Shown: one piece after another, positions 1 through 7,908 of the stretch | How the letters are laid out: each line of letters opens with the position of its first letter | How positions within the stretch are numbered: position 1 is the first letter of the stretch | Assembly: GCA_018823045.1 (NCBI GenBank) | Contig: JAHJIX010000012.1 | Span: 1 to 46,430, forward strand | Reading direction: 5' to 3' | Length of the DNA stretch: 46,430 bases | Source: Patescibacteria group bacterium | GTDB taxonomy: Bacteria > Patescibacteriota > Patescibacteriia > Magasanikbacterales > UBA922 | Made by a program: the position numbers and the translations under genes | The notes under the pieces: model-generated | Databases searched by the model: none | What the model was told of the DNA's origin: nothing | Seen by the model: only the letters and a program-made list of their open reading frames with translations

Positions 1-50
1 GAATAATTTTTTTGAGATCTTTTAAGAATATTTTAATATATACATATTTT

Positions 51-755
51 ATGAAAATAATAGGAATTATAGGAGGAATGGGACCTTTTGCAACCATTGA
101 TTTTGAATCAAAATTGCTGAGTAAGGTTCATGCAGAAAAGGATAGTGATTATCCTGTAATGATAACTATCAATAATTCAAACATACCTGATAGAACAAAG
201 GCACTCTTGTCAGGAGGAAAATCACCCGTAGAAGCAATTAAAAAAAGTATTCATCTTCTCAAAAATACTGGTGCAGAAGTATTGGTATTACCTTGTAATA
301 CGGCACATGCTTTTTATGATGATTTTAAATCTGAATTTGATGCTGTAGATTTTGTTCATATTATAAAAGAAAGCGTTTCTTATATAAAAAAACATTATCC
401 ACACATGAAAAAAATTACGGTATTTGCTACTGAAGGGGTAATGCACACAAGATTATATCACACACTTTTAGAACAAGAAGGTTTTGAAGTTATTGACCCG
501 AGCAAAGAACAGCAAAAAATCATTATGGATGCTATTTATAAGATTAAGGCCAATAATATGACAGAACCAAAGAGTATTTTAGAAGAACAGACAAAAATAA
601 TGATTGAACAGGGGGCAGAAGGAATTATTCTTGGTTGTACAGAATTGCCATTGGTGATGAAAAGTGATACCTTTCCCTTTTTTGATGCTACAGATATTTT
701 GGCAGAGGCTGTAATAGCTAAGGCAATGGAAAAAATAGACTTTTTCTCTTCGTAA
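51..755 (+). CDS. aspartate/glutamate racemase family protein
   Basis: Probable cofactor-independent amino-acid racemase (Asp/Glu/hydantoin racemase superfamily) of about 234 aa. The N-terminus MKIIGIIGGMGP is the family signature. The two catalytic-cysteine motifs are visible as LPCNTAHAF (about residue 83) and LGCTELPLV (about residue 195), matching the paired-cysteine racemisation mechanism. Substrate, aspartate or glutamate, cannot be decided from sequence. I chose the ATG at 51 because the glycine-rich beta strand begins there; upstream in-frame codons would add an unrelated hydrophobic stretch. No Shine-Dalgarno sequence is visible. A strong terminator follows directly, so it is probably monocistronic at its 3' end. 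Confidence 0.85.
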   Translation: MKIIGIIGGMGPFATIDFESKLLSKVHAEKDSDYPVMITINNSNIPDRTKALLSGGKSPVEAIKKSIHLLKNTGAEVLVLPCNTAHAFYDDFKSEFDAVDFVHIIKESVSYIKKHYPHMKKITVFATEGVMHTRLYHTLLEQEGFEVIDPSKEQQKIIMDAIYKIKANNMTEPKSILEEQTKIMIEQGAEGIILGCTELPLVMKSDTFPFFDATDILAEAVIAKAMEKIDFFSS

Positions 756-759
756 TTTC

Positions 760-790
760 AAAAGAGTACTCTGGTACTCTTTTGTTTTTT
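760..790 (+). terminator. intrinsic terminator after racemase gene
   Basis: A perfect 10-bp stem (AAAAGAGTAC / GTACTCTTTT) with loop TCTG is followed by a T-rich tract. It starts 5 nt after the racemase stop codon. Confidence 0.85.
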
Positions 791-832
791 GGTCTATACT
801 AAAAGAGTGAATTATCCCAATTATTAACTTCT

Positions 833-1192
833 ATGAAATTAAAAGAAATAAAATTTATGAAATCTAAAAAAACAATAATATATATAGTTTCAACAATATT
901 AACTTTATTTCTTATTTTGAAGTTTGCTGTGTTTTTTACTTTGGCGGGACGTGGGGATGTTGTTGGTGGAGAAAAATTAGAATATATCTTTGCAAAAGGA
1001 GAGTTTCTTTGTGATTTGGTAGGTGGAGAGCGGGATAAAATTGTTATGGGTTGGTCAGATAAAGTGAGATATGAATGTTTGGTTACAAATGAATTAGTTT
1101 GTTCATTATATGGAGGTATAAAGGGCAAGGATCTTGATGAAAGAAGAAAAATGTGGATTATGCAAGGAGAAAATGCGTGTTATAAAAAATAA
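833..1192 (+). CDS. hypothetical membrane-anchored protein
   Basis: Not recognised. About 119 aa. A basic N-terminus is followed by one hydrophobic segment (roughly residues 14-38), then a soluble tail with three cysteines (FLCDLV, YECLVT, LVCSLY) and a fourth near the C-terminus. This fits a signal-anchored protein with a small extracytoplasmic domain. An internal ATG at 857 is an equally good start. A TATACT -10 hexamer lies at 795-800. The stop is 2 nt before the malic enzyme start, so the two are probably co-transcribed. Confidence 0.55.
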   Translation: MKLKEIKFMKSKKTIIYIVSTILTLFLILKFAVFFTLAGRGDVVGGEKLEYIFAKGEFLCDLVGGERDKIVMGWSDKVRYECLVTNELVCSLYGGIKGKDLDERRKMWIMQGENACYKK

Positions 1193-1194
1193 TA

Positions 1195-2331
1195 ATGAAT
1201 AATATGAACCCAATACAATACCATAAAGAACTAGAGGGGAAAATTGAAGTGATTTCAAGAGCAAAAATAAAGACAAAAGAAGATTTATCACTTGCGTATA
1301 CTCCAGGGGTGGCAGAACCCTGTAAAGAAATAGCAGAAGACAAGAGTAAGGTATATGATTATACTCGAAAAGGGAATTTGGTACTGGTGGTAACTGATGG
1401 TTCAGCAGTACTTGGCCTCGGAAATATTGGTCCAGAAGCGAGTCTTCCTGTGATGGAAGGAAAGTGCGTACTGCTCAAAGAGTTTGCTGGAGTTGATGCT
1501 TTTCCTATTGCTCTTGATACCCAAGATGAAGATGAAATTATCGATACGGTTGCTCGCATTGCTCCGATGTTTGGAGGAATTAATCTCGAAGACATTTCTG
1601 CTCCGAGATGTTTTTCTATTGAAAAAAAATTAAAAGAACGCTTAGATATTCCTGTTTTTCATGATGATCAACATGGTACGGCTATTGTGGTTTTGGCTGG
1701 ACTCTATAATGCACTCAAACTTGCTGATAAGAAACTCGAAGAAGTAAAAATTGTCTTGAGTGGTGCAGGTGCTGCGGGAATTGCTATTGGGAAGTTACTT
1801 GAATCGGCAGGGGCTAAAAATATCTTATATCTTGATTCAAAAGGAGTTGTTTGTGGTGATAGAAAAGATTTAACTACTGAAAAACAGGAAATTGCAGAAC
1901 ATACGGCTTGTCCAAAGTGTGGAATTAGTCTCTCTTGTGCTATCCAAAATGCAGATGTATTTATTGGAGTAAGTAAAGCGGGTCTTTTGACTTCAGAAAT
2001 GGTTATGACTATGGCAAAAAAATCTATTATCTTTGCCATGGCAAATCCTACACCTGAAATTATGCCAGATGAAGCAAAAAGGGGAGGCGCTTTTGTCATA
2101 GCTACTGGACGCAGCGATTTTGCAAATCAAATAAATAATGTTTTAGCTTTTCCTGGAATTTTTCGTGGGCTTCTTGATAACAGACTTCCGCAGGTAACAG
2201 AAAAAATGAAACTCGATGTGGCGAGAGCTTTGGCAGATTTTGTCGGAGAACCTTGTGTTGAAAAAATTATTCCAAGTCCCTTTGATAAAGGAGTTGTAGA
2301 GGTCGTTGCTGAGGCGGTGAAGAATGCTTAA
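1195..2331 (+). CDS. NAD(P)-dependent malic enzyme (malate dehydrogenase, decarboxylating)
   Basis: Oxidative decarboxylation of malate to pyruvate with CO2 and NAD(P)H. Family blocks in order: [14 protein letters not shown] (catalytic Tyr region), [46 protein letters not shown] (metal site), the Rossmann motif [15 protein letters not shown], and [10 protein letters not shown]. The 378 aa length matches the short bacterial MaeB-N-terminal/YtsJ-type enzymes without a phosphotransacetylase domain. An extra cysteine pair, CPKCG, sits in the NAD domain. A second in-frame ATG at 1204 is possible. In a reduced metabolism this would link C4 acids to pyruvate and NAD(P)H. Confidence 0.93.
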   Translation: MNNMNPIQYHKELEGKIEVISRAKIKTKEDLSLAYTPGVAEPCKEIAEDKSKVYDYTRKGNLVLVVTDGSAVLGLGNIGPEASLPVMEGKCVLLKEFAGVDAFPIALDTQDEDEIIDTVARIAPMFGGINLEDISAPRCFSIEKKLKERLDIPVFHDDQHGTAIVVLAGLYNALKLADKKLEEVKIVLSGAGAAGIAIGKLLESAGAKNILYLDSKGVVCGDRKDLTTEKQEIAEHTACPKCGISLSCAIQNADVFIGVSKAGLLTSEMVMTMAKKSIIFAMANPTPEIMPDEAKRGGAFVIATGRSDFANQINNVLAFPGIFRGLLDNRLPQVTEKMKLDVARALADFVGEPCVEKIIPSPFDKGVVEVVAEAVKNA

Positions 2332-2350
2332 TTTTCAAAAAAACAAAATT

Positions 2351-2578
2351 ATGAATACTCAAATAAATAATCCGCTTCATGGAGTAACGCTTAAAAAGAT
2401 TTTAGAAGATCTTGTTGAAGAATATGGTTTTGATATTTTGGCAGAAGATGTAAACGTTAATTGTTTTAAACACGATCCAACGATTAAATCAAGTTTAACA
2501 TTTCTTCGCAAAACTTCTTGGGCAAGAGAAAAAGTTGAAAAGATGTGGATTGATTTAAAGAAGGATGAAGTATTATAA
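2351..2578 (+). CDS. VF530 family small DNA-binding protein (DUF2132)
   Basis: A 75-aa protein matching the VF530/DUF2132 family almost end to end: [21 protein letters not shown], then INCF-like VNCFKHDP, then [17 protein letters not shown]. The family adopts a small helical fold described as DNA-binding; its biological role is unclear. I chose the ATG at 2351 because the conserved NNPLHG block follows closely. An upstream in-frame ATG at 2324 overlaps the malic enzyme 3' end. The stop codon overlaps the next start (TAATG), so translational coupling is likely. Confidence 0.85.
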   Translation: MNTQINNPLHGVTLKKILEDLVEEYGFDILAEDVNVNCFKHDPTIKSSLTFLRKTSWAREKVEKMWIDLKKDEVL

Positions 2579-3066
2579 TGAAAGAAAAAAATATGTCACT
2601 ATTTAATTTTATATTAAAACCATTAGAAGATATTGTTTTTGTTGAGACAAAAAATAAACCGATATTTGATTGGTTTGCTTTGAGTGATGGAGAATACTAT
2701 ATAGAAATAGATGGGCAAAAAATATATACCGTTTCAGACGAATATAAGGCAATGGTTAAGAATGAAGATCCAGAAAGGAAATTGCCCGATTATATGGATT
2801 ATCAAATATCTCGCATGCATGAGGACTTTTTAGGGATACTTTCTACTGTTTTGCAAGAAGTTCCTGAAGAATTTCATTCGTATATTAAAACAGTCGGTGA
2901 AGAAAAAAAATGGTTAGAGAATATTGAAAAAATTTATGATGTAGATGAAGAAGACGAAGAACATGTTCTGTTTGATTTAGAAAGAGATGCAAGTATGTGG
3001 ATACATAAGAGAACCTTGTTTCCCAATAATTTTGTTGATTTTCCTATACAAGTCTTCTTTAAATAA
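2578..3066 (+). CDS. hypothetical protein, DUF5984-like
   Basis: A 162-aa acidic soluble protein. The N-terminal pattern (FNFILKPLEDI, then DWFALSDGEYYIEIDG) resembles the DUF5984 pattern 'pL..I..W..LtDG.YWI', which I recall from memory and cannot confirm here. The middle and C-terminal parts are helical and rich in Glu/Asp (DVDEEDEEH). The ATG overlaps the upstream stop, and a second in-frame ATG lies at 2593. No catalytic motif is recognisable. Confidence 0.6.
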   Translation: MKEKNMSLFNFILKPLEDIVFVETKNKPIFDWFALSDGEYYIEIDGQKIYTVSDEYKAMVKNEDPERKLPDYMDYQISRMHEDFLGILSTVLQEVPEEFHSYIKTVGEEKKWLENIEKIYDVDEEDEEHVLFDLERDASMWIHKRTLFPNNFVDFPIQVFFK

Positions 3067-3077
3067 TTATTTTTTTT

Positions 3078-3614
3078 ATGAATACTGAAGAACAAAAGCA
3101 GGTGATACATGTGTCCCGTCTCATACTTCAATACTTTTTTTCGTATATAAAATATTTCTTTTTAACAATTAGTGTTGTTATCTATACGGTAATTATTTTG
3201 TTTATGGTCATGGCAATTAATCCAGATGTGTCTTTTGAATTTTTAAAAGTGTTTGCTTTTCTTGACCCTAAATATGCAGAAGGGAATTTTAGTTTAGAGA
3301 TTTCTGACTTAATGAAACTTTTTTCTGTGGTGACTTTATTTTTTTGGTTTATTACTTCAGCTATTCGTTTTGTCTCAAAGAAATATTTCAATCGAGAAGT
3401 GTTCATAAAAGAATTTATTTCAAACAAAAAAAAATATATGATATTTTTTACATCATATATTCTTTTTGCAATAGCTGTTTTTTTAAAAGGTGGTTTTGAT
3501 GTGGGATTCTTTTTTATCTTTGTCGTATTTGGATTTATTCATCTGACATCACTTTCGATGTATTTGTTATTTAAAAAATTGAGCAAAGGTGTGTCGAGTT
3601 CTGCGAAGATATAG
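3078..3614 (+). CDS. hypothetical four-helix integral membrane protein
   Basis: Not recognised. About 178 aa. Four hydrophobic stretches are apparent: roughly residues 22-46, 85-101, 123-139 and 145-165, with lysine-rich loops between. No enzymatic or transporter motif is visible. It follows the DUF5984-like gene by 11 nt on the same strand and ends in a shared hairpin with the convergent gene downstream. Base composition is like its neighbours. Confidence 0.6.
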   Translation: MNTEEQKQVIHVSRLILQYFFSYIKYFFLTISVVIYTVIILFMVMAINPDVSFEFLKVFAFLDPKYAEGNFSLEISDLMKLFSVVTLFFWFITSAIRFVSKKYFNREVFIKEFISNKKKYMIFFTSYILFAIAVFLKGGFDVGFFFIFVVFGFIHLTSLSMYLLFKKLSKGVSSSAKI

Positions 3615-3642
3615 TAGGTGTACATTAAAGCGTACATCTACT
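3613..3642. terminator. bidirectional terminator hairpin between convergent genes
   Basis: A 10-bp stem (GTAGGTGTAC with GTACATCTAC, one G-U) and an 8-nt loop sit exactly at the junction of the convergent genes. The hairpin overlaps both ORF ends. Confidence 0.6.
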
Positions 3643-3880
3643 CATTTGTAACAAATGGTTCAACAATACATGTTTGTTTAAGTACTTCATCTCGTCTACA
3701 AATGCGACCGTTAAAAAAATGACATTCTTGTTTATTATCTTCATTTAATATTGCTTCAGCCCCACGATATTGATTGGTACAAATATTTGCGGCTTTTTTG
3801 TTGAGTTCTTTTTCTCGCACAATGTATGCAAGAGTTGAAATAAAAAGAATGATGAGTACACTTAAAAGTATTTTTTTCAT
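3638..3880 (-). CDS. small secreted or membrane-anchored cysteine-containing protein
   Basis: Not recognised. About 80 aa. The N-terminus MKKILLSVLIILFISTLAYI is a typical signal peptide or anchor. The mature part has four cysteines (NICTNQY, QECHFF, RICRRD, QTCIVE), which suggests two extracytoplasmic disulfides. An alternative start two codons upstream (3886) is possible. Confidence 0.5.
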   Translation of the reverse strand: MKKILLSVLIILFISTLAYIVREKELNKKAANICTNQYRGAEAILNEDNKQECHFFNGRICRRDEVLKQTCIVEPFVTNE

Positions 3881-3944
3881 ATACATATATTAATATTGAT
3901 CTTTCTACTATAGCGAGTTTTATACATTTTGGCAAAGAAAGTAT

Positions 3945-3972
3945 TTGAAAATATTCATTTTTTATGTATAAT
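3945..3972 (+). promoter_or_regulatory. sigma-70-type promoter of queA
   Basis: TTGAAA, a 16-nt spacer, then TATAAT. It ends 25 nt before the queA ATG. Confidence 0.6.
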
Positions 3973-3997
3973 AAGGGAAATATAATAAAAATTATCT

Positions 3998-5065
3998 ATG
4001 CAAACTAAAGATTTTGATTTTCATCTTCCGAAAGAGCGTATTGCACAACATTCAATTGAGCCGCGAGATCATTCAAAGATGATGGTGATTGATAAAGAAA
4101 AAAAGATAAGAGAAGAAAAGAATTTTTTTGATATTCTTGATTATTTGCAAACGGGAGATGTTTTGGTGTGGAATAATACAAAGGTTTTTAAAGCGCGATT
4201 ATTTGGGCGATTGCTTTCTCCAACCGGTCGAGATTTGTGGGAGCATAAACGTGATGTTGAAATATTTTTAGTGCGCCCAATGGAAAATAAAGGGGTATGG
4301 AAAGTTCTGGGGCGACCAGGGAAACATATTGCCAATGGCATGCGTATTTCATTTGCAGATGATTTTCATTGTGATGTGATGCTTAAAGAAAAAAATGGAA
4401 CTATTCTTGTGCAATTTTCTGAAGATGAAGCCGAAGTACGAGCAAAAGCCAATCAATATGGGCATATTCCTATTCCACCATATGTGCAAGAAGAGCCAGA
4501 CAGTTTAGACAAATATCAAACAGCCTACGCACAGCATGAAGGATCAGTGGCGGCACCAACAGCGGGGTTTCACTTTACTCCAGAGCTTATTGAAAAAGTA
4601 AAAGAGAAAGGGGTGAAATTTGCAGAAGTTACATTGCATGTTGGGCTTGGTACTTTTTTACCAGTAAAAACAGAACAAGTAGAAGATCATGAAATGCATG
4701 CTGAGTGGGTAGAAGTATCTGAAGATGCCGCAGATACGATTAATCAAGCAAAAGAAGAGGGCAGACGTGTGATTGCTGTAGGGACCACAACCGTACGCAC
4801 GCTTGAAGGAATTGCTTCAGTGGTTAGTCATCAAGGAAAAATGGTCGCATATACCGGTGACATTAATATTTTTATTACACCTGGTAATTTTGAATTTAGA
4901 ATTGTTGATGCCTTAATTACAAACTTTCATCTACCACAATCAACACTCTTAATGCTTGTGAGTGCGTTTGTTGGTGATACAGATTATATACTTGATTGTT
5001 ATAAAACGGCGGTAGATAGTGGATATCGTTTTTTTAGTTTTGGTGATGCCATGTTTATTCAATAA
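3998..5065 (+). CDS. queA: S-adenosylmethionine:tRNA ribosyltransferase-isomerase QueA
   Basis: Transfers and isomerises the ribose of AdoMet onto 7-aminomethyl-7-deazaguanine at tRNA position 34, giving epoxyqueuosine. The 355 aa match the full family length. Signatures include FDFHLPKERIAQ at the N-terminus, VWNNTKVFKARLFG, YGHIPIPPY, SVAAPTAGFHFT, VTLHVGLGTFLPV, VGTTTVRTLE, and the C-terminal ITNFHLPQSTLLMLVSAF. tgt, the previous step of the queuosine pathway, lies 1.4 kb downstream on the opposite strand. No Shine-Dalgarno sequence is visible. Confidence 0.97.
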   Translation: MQTKDFDFHLPKERIAQHSIEPRDHSKMMVIDKEKKIREEKNFFDILDYLQTGDVLVWNNTKVFKARLFGRLLSPTGRDLWEHKRDVEIFLVRPMENKGVWKVLGRPGKHIANGMRISFADDFHCDVMLKEKNGTILVQFSEDEAEVRAKANQYGHIPIPPYVQEEPDSLDKYQTAYAQHEGSVAAPTAGFHFTPELIEKVKEKGVKFAEVTLHVGLGTFLPVKTEQVEDHEMHAEWVEVSEDAADTINQAKEEGRRVIAVGTTTVRTLEGIASVVSHQGKMVAYTGDINIFITPGNFEFRIVDALITNFHLPQSTLLMLVSAFVGDTDYILDCYKTAVDSGYRFFSFGDAMFIQ

Positions 5066-5072
5066 AAGGCAT

Positions 5073-5798
5073 ATGGTAATTACTTCAATGACAGCAGTGC
5101 AAGTACAAAGGGAGCTTAATAGATACGCAAATCCTGTACGAAAAAAAACAAATGAGTGGTTTTTTAAAACAGGAAAAGGGGAGTATGGTGAAGGTGATGT
5201 TTTTTTAGGTATTCGTGTTCCTGATATTCGTAAAGTGTCCAAACAATTTTATAGTATTTCACGAGCGGAAACCAAAAAATTATTACAGTCACCCTATCAT
5301 GAAGAGCGTTTGGCAGCATTGCTTATTTTAGTGAATCAATTTCAAAAAGGTGATGATGTCACTCAAAAGAGTATTTTTGATTTTTATATTAGACATACCA
5401 AATATGTAAATAATTGGGATCTTGTCGACTTGTCTGCGCACTATATTGTTGGGGCATATATGTTAAAACATCCAAATGAAGAAACAATTTTGGATTCTTT
5501 TGTGTGCTCAAAAAGTTTGTGGGAGCGGCGTATTGCAATGGTTGCTACGTGGATATTTATTCGTGAAGGGAAATTTGATAAAACAATTGAACTTGCAGAA
5601 ATATTATTAGATGATAAAGAAGATTTGATGCATAAGGCAAGTGGCTGGATGTTAAGGGAAGTGTGGAAAAAGAAAAATGCTCCAGTAGAAGATTTTATAA
5701 AAAAACATTATACACGCATGCCAAGAACAATGCTTCGTTATGCGATAGAAAAAATGGATGAAATAAAAAGAAAGCAGTTTTTGAAAGGGAATTTTTAA
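5073..5798 (+). CDS. AlkD-like DNA alkylation repair protein
   Basis: HEAT-like repeat DNA glycosylase of the AlkC/AlkD family, about 241 aa, expected to excise N3/N7-alkylated purines. Visible family features are the helical repeat pattern, GDVFLGIRVPDIRKV near the N-terminus, and NNWDLVDLSA, which carries the Trp and Asp equivalent to the AlkD active site. The third conserved element is SLWERRIAMVATW, with the conserved Arg. Start 5073 gives MVITSMTAVQ; the internal ATG at 5088 is an alternative. It lies 7 nt after queA, so it is probably in the same transcript. Confidence 0.88.
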   Translation: MVITSMTAVQVQRELNRYANPVRKKTNEWFFKTGKGEYGEGDVFLGIRVPDIRKVSKQFYSISRAETKKLLQSPYHEERLAALLILVNQFQKGDDVTQKSIFDFYIRHTKYVNNWDLVDLSAHYIVGAYMLKHPNEETILDSFVCSKSLWERRIAMVATWIFIREGKFDKTIELAEILLDDKEDLMHKASGWMLREVWKKKNAPVEDFIKKHYTRMPRTMLRYAIEKMDEIKRKQFLKGNF

Positions 5799-5828
5799 AT
5801 AATTTGTATTGGGTGATGTATATCTTGG

Positions 5829-5857
5829 TTGACAATTCGTAAAAATAATGATTTACT
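5829..5857 (+). promoter_or_regulatory. promoter of the 5917 gene with a tiny upstream ORF
   Basis: TTGACA, a 17-nt spacer, then TTTACT. The predicted start near 5864 is only a few bases before an ATG at 5868 that opens a six-codon ORF (MYNVCA, stop at 5886-5888). A GAGGAGGG Shine-Dalgarno and the real gene follow. Whether the mini-ORF is translated is unknown. Confidence 0.5.
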
Positions 5858-5916
5858 GGTGTGTAATATGTACAATGTCTGTGCATAAAAATCACTTGCC
5901 TGAGGAGGGCTAAAAC

Positions 5917-6390
5917 ATGGCAGATACAGAATTGTATTGCGGTGTTTCACCGCCAATTGACGATGGCTCAACAATCGTTGATCCACCAAAAGAGGATATT
6001 GGGACCGCTGTAACAGTTGACGTGCCATTTGTTCCTTTTGAAGAAGTAATTTTATCTGGTCGAGCCTTGTTGCCGCCACCTATGCGTGGTGTGCCAAAAG
6101 GAAAAAAATTAACAGATCGTTTTGATTTGAGTTTTAGAGATATAAGAACAACCGTTGTAGAATTAATTGTTAGGGCTACGCGTTTCATTCCGATTGCCGA
6201 TAGAATACTTAAGCGAGAAGAAGAAAATAGAGCCGCAGCAGAAAATTTACGTAATGAAAGGAAGCAGCAAGAAGAGGCCGCCGTTATTGCCTCTATGGCA
6301 AGAGCGCTAAAGAGTAATCCTATTCAAGGAAAGACTTTTTTTCAATCACTCTTTGATCTTTTTGATCTTTTTTGGAAGTTAATGAAATAG
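5917..6390 (+). CDS. hypothetical protein with strong Shine-Dalgarno
   Basis: Not recognised. 157 aa. The N-terminal half is proline- and acid-rich and probably disordered (VDPPKEDIG, LLPPPMRGVPKG). The C-terminal half is an amphipathic, probably coiled-coil region (LKREEENRAAAENLRNERKQ), ending in a Phe/Leu-rich tail (FQSLFDLFDLFWKLMK). No transmembrane segment is clear. Unlike most genes here it has an unusually good GAGGAGGG about 9 nt before the ATG, and its own promoter. It shares this style with the accessory genes at 7987, 10870, 11790 and 15268. Confidence 0.65.
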   Translation: MADTELYCGVSPPIDDGSTIVDPPKEDIGTAVTVDVPFVPFEEVILSGRALLPPPMRGVPKGKKLTDRFDLSFRDIRTTVVELIVRATRFIPIADRILKREEENRAAAENLRNERKQQEEAAVIASMARALKSNPIQGKTFFQSLFDLFDLFWKLMK

Positions 6391-6411
6391 TGAAGTAAGG
6401 GGTTATTTGAG

Positions 6412-6440
6412 AGGAGAAAGGCGGTATGTCGTTTTTCTCC
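6412..6440 (+). terminator. intrinsic terminator
   Basis: A GGAGAAA / TTTCTCC stem around a GC-containing loop, followed by TTTTATTATTTT. It also reads as a terminator for the convergent tgt. Confidence 0.65.
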
Positions 6441-6445
6441 TTTTA

Positions 6446-7630
6446 TTATTTTAAGCCCCATTCTTTTCTAAAGGCAAAAAATCTGTCAGCTTTAATTGCT
6501 TCACGCATTTTTTCCATGAGGCTGAGAAGGAAATGAATATTATGTAATGTTGCGATTTGAAGCCCTAGCATTTCGTTTGCTTTAAAGAGATGATGCAGAT
6601 ATGCACGTGTATAGTGTTTCATGTGTGGGAGAGAGTCAAAACGAGGATCAAGTGGGCTATGATCATTTTTATATCTTGAATTGCCAATATCAATCCATAA
6701 TTTTCGTTTGTTTGTGCTGTTTCCATTATCTAGTTCTTTAAATGTTTGGGGCATCACATAGATAGAACCATTTCTTGCCATGCGAGTTGGGGCGACACAG
6801 TCAAACATATCAACACCCATTTCTACGACATCAAATAAATCAATCGGGGAGTAGCCAACACCCATGGTGTAGTGTGCTTTGTCTTTTGGTAATATATCAT
6901 TAATCCAACCCATGATTTCTTTGGTGGCTTTCATGTTGTAGCCGATTGATTCTCCACCAATAGCAATACCATCAAAATCCATGGCAGAAATTGCTTTGGC
7001 AGATGCTTGGCGTAGTTCTTTGTGATTTCCACCTTGAATAATACCAAAGAGAAATTGTTGATACCCATGATAGTGGGTGTTTTTTTTATGTTCTGTGATA
7101 CAGCGCTCTGCCCATCTGTGTGTGCGCTCCATAGCATCAATGGCATATGCTTCTTCTGCATCGTCAGGTGTGCATTCGTCAAAAGCCATAATAATGTCTG
7201 CTCCAATTTTATGTTGTATGCGGATAGCTTCTTCTGGAGTAAAACGATGAGTGCTCCCATCGATATGACTGCGGAAGGTTACGCCTTCTTCATCAATTTT
7301 TGCTAAGGTATTGCCATCTTTTTTTTGTGCACCTAAACTAAAGACTTGAAATCCGCCACTATCTGTGAGTATTGGTTTGTCCCAGCCCATAAATGTATGA
7401 AGACCACCAAATTCAGCTATAAGGTCTTCATGTGGTTGAAGGTGAAGATGATAGGTGTTTCCTAAAATAATTTGTGCATGTGCTCGCTCGAGGTCTTCTG
7501 TTGTGAGTGTTTTGACGGTTGCTTTTGTCCCAACCGGCATAAAAATAGGCGTTTCAATATCGCCATGATCTGTTTTTATAATGCCTGTGCGAGCAGCACA
7601 TTCGTTAGATTGTGAAGTAATAGTAAACAT
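6446..7630 (-). CDS. tgt: tRNA-guanine transglycosylase Tgt, lacking the usual zinc cysteines
   Basis: Exchanges guanine 34 for preQ1 in tRNA(Asp/Asn/His/Tyr). About 394 aa. Core motifs are intact: DSGGFQVFSL (proton-acceptor Asp), GIIQGG, and FDCVAPTRMARNG (nucleophile Asp). The oddity is the C-terminal zinc site. Where the bacterial family has C-x-C-x2-C before the SRAYLHHL block, this protein reads RFDSLPHMKHYTRAYLHHL, so all three cysteines are replaced (F, S, H) while the later His of TLHNIH is kept. I chose the ATG at 7630 because family homology starts there; the in-frame extension to 7693 would run through the promoter. Confidence 0.95.
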   Translation of the reverse strand: MFTITSQSNECAARTGIIKTDHGDIETPIFMPVGTKATVKTLTTEDLERAHAQIILGNTYHLHLQPHEDLIAEFGGLHTFMGWDKPILTDSGGFQVFSLGAQKKDGNTLAKIDEEGVTFRSHIDGSTHRFTPEEAIRIQHKIGADIIMAFDECTPDDAEEAYAIDAMERTHRWAERCITEHKKNTHYHGYQQFLFGIIQGGNHKELRQASAKAISAMDFDGIAIGGESIGYNMKATKEIMGWINDILPKDKAHYTMGVGYSPIDLFDVVEMGVDMFDCVAPTRMARNGSIYVMPQTFKELDNGNSTNKRKLWIDIGNSRYKNDHSPLDPRFDSLPHMKHYTRAYLHHLFKANEMLGLQIATLHNIHFLLSLMEKMREAIKADRFFAFRKEWGLK

Positions 7631-7655
7631 AGTATAGAATGGAATATATGCTTGT

Positions 7656-7683
7656 ATACTAGCATATTTTAGGGAAAAATCAA
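7656..7683 (-). promoter_or_regulatory. promoter of tgt
   Basis: On the minus strand, TTGATT, a 16-nt spacer, then TAGTAT, about 26 nt upstream of the tgt ATG. It is divergent from the leader A promoter. Confidence 0.5.
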
Positions 7684-7702
7684 CCTTATCCACAAAAGTC
7701 TG

Positions 7703-7731
7703 TTGACGAACTAATACATTATTGCTAATCT
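7703..7731 (+). promoter_or_regulatory. promoter of attenuator cassette A
   Basis: TTGACG, a 17-nt spacer, then TAATCT. The predicted transcription start near 7738 is within two bases of the leader-peptide ATG at 7740, so the leader ORF would be essentially leaderless. Confidence 0.7.
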
Positions 7732-7739
7732 AAATACGT

Positions 7740-7808
7740 ATGAATTACACAAAACAAAACAATTCAGTCGTGATTGGCCTCTTTATTATTAAGTCTCCAA
7801 ACTGGTGA
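7740..7808 (+). CDS. leader peptide A (22 aa) of the attenuator cassette
   Basis: A short ORF that starts MNYTKQNN, continues SVVIGLFIIK and ends SPNW-stop. The Gln-Asn-Asn codons (7755-7763) form the 5' arm of helix 1:2. The UGA stop (7806-7808) lies inside the 5' arm of the antiterminator. Cassette B has a leader at the equivalent position beginning MKYMQNN and ending HPNR-stop. The Val-Val-Ile-Gly-Leu-Phe-Ile-Ile run would be the control codons if charging is sensed. Support is positional and comparative within this window; translation is inferred. Confidence 0.65.
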   Translation: MNYTKQNNSVVIGLFIIKSPNW

Positions 7809-7864
7809 GTTGTTTTGATGTAATATAAAAATACAGAAAATAACCACCGGGAGGTGGATTTTTT
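7755..7864 (+). promoter_or_regulatory. transcription attenuator A: helices 1:2, 2:3 and terminator 3:4
   Basis: Helix 1:2 pairs CAAAACAATTC (7755-7765) with GAGTTGTTTTG (7807-7817), 11 bp with one G-U. Antiterminator 2:3 pairs CTGGTG-(A)-GTTGTTTT (7802-7816) with AAAATAACCACCGG (7837-7850), 14 bp with A7808 bulged. Terminator 3:4 pairs CCACC (7844-7848) with GGTGG (7853-7857) around GGGA, then six T. The helices are mutually exclusive. Expected logic: stalling in the middle of the leader ORF frees segment 2 and allows read-through. A ribosome at the stop codon, or no translation, favours termination. Confidence 0.75.
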
Positions 7865-7908
7865 AATACTCTATATTTTGGAGTGTTGTATTGATTGTTC
7901 TTTACAAA

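Noticed and set aside
1704-2099. 131-codon antisense frame in the malic enzyme gene
   Set aside because: Antisense shadow of a well-conserved coding region with no promoter or family match.
7022-7306. Plus-strand frame within tgt
   Set aside because: Shadow of tgt; no supporting signals.
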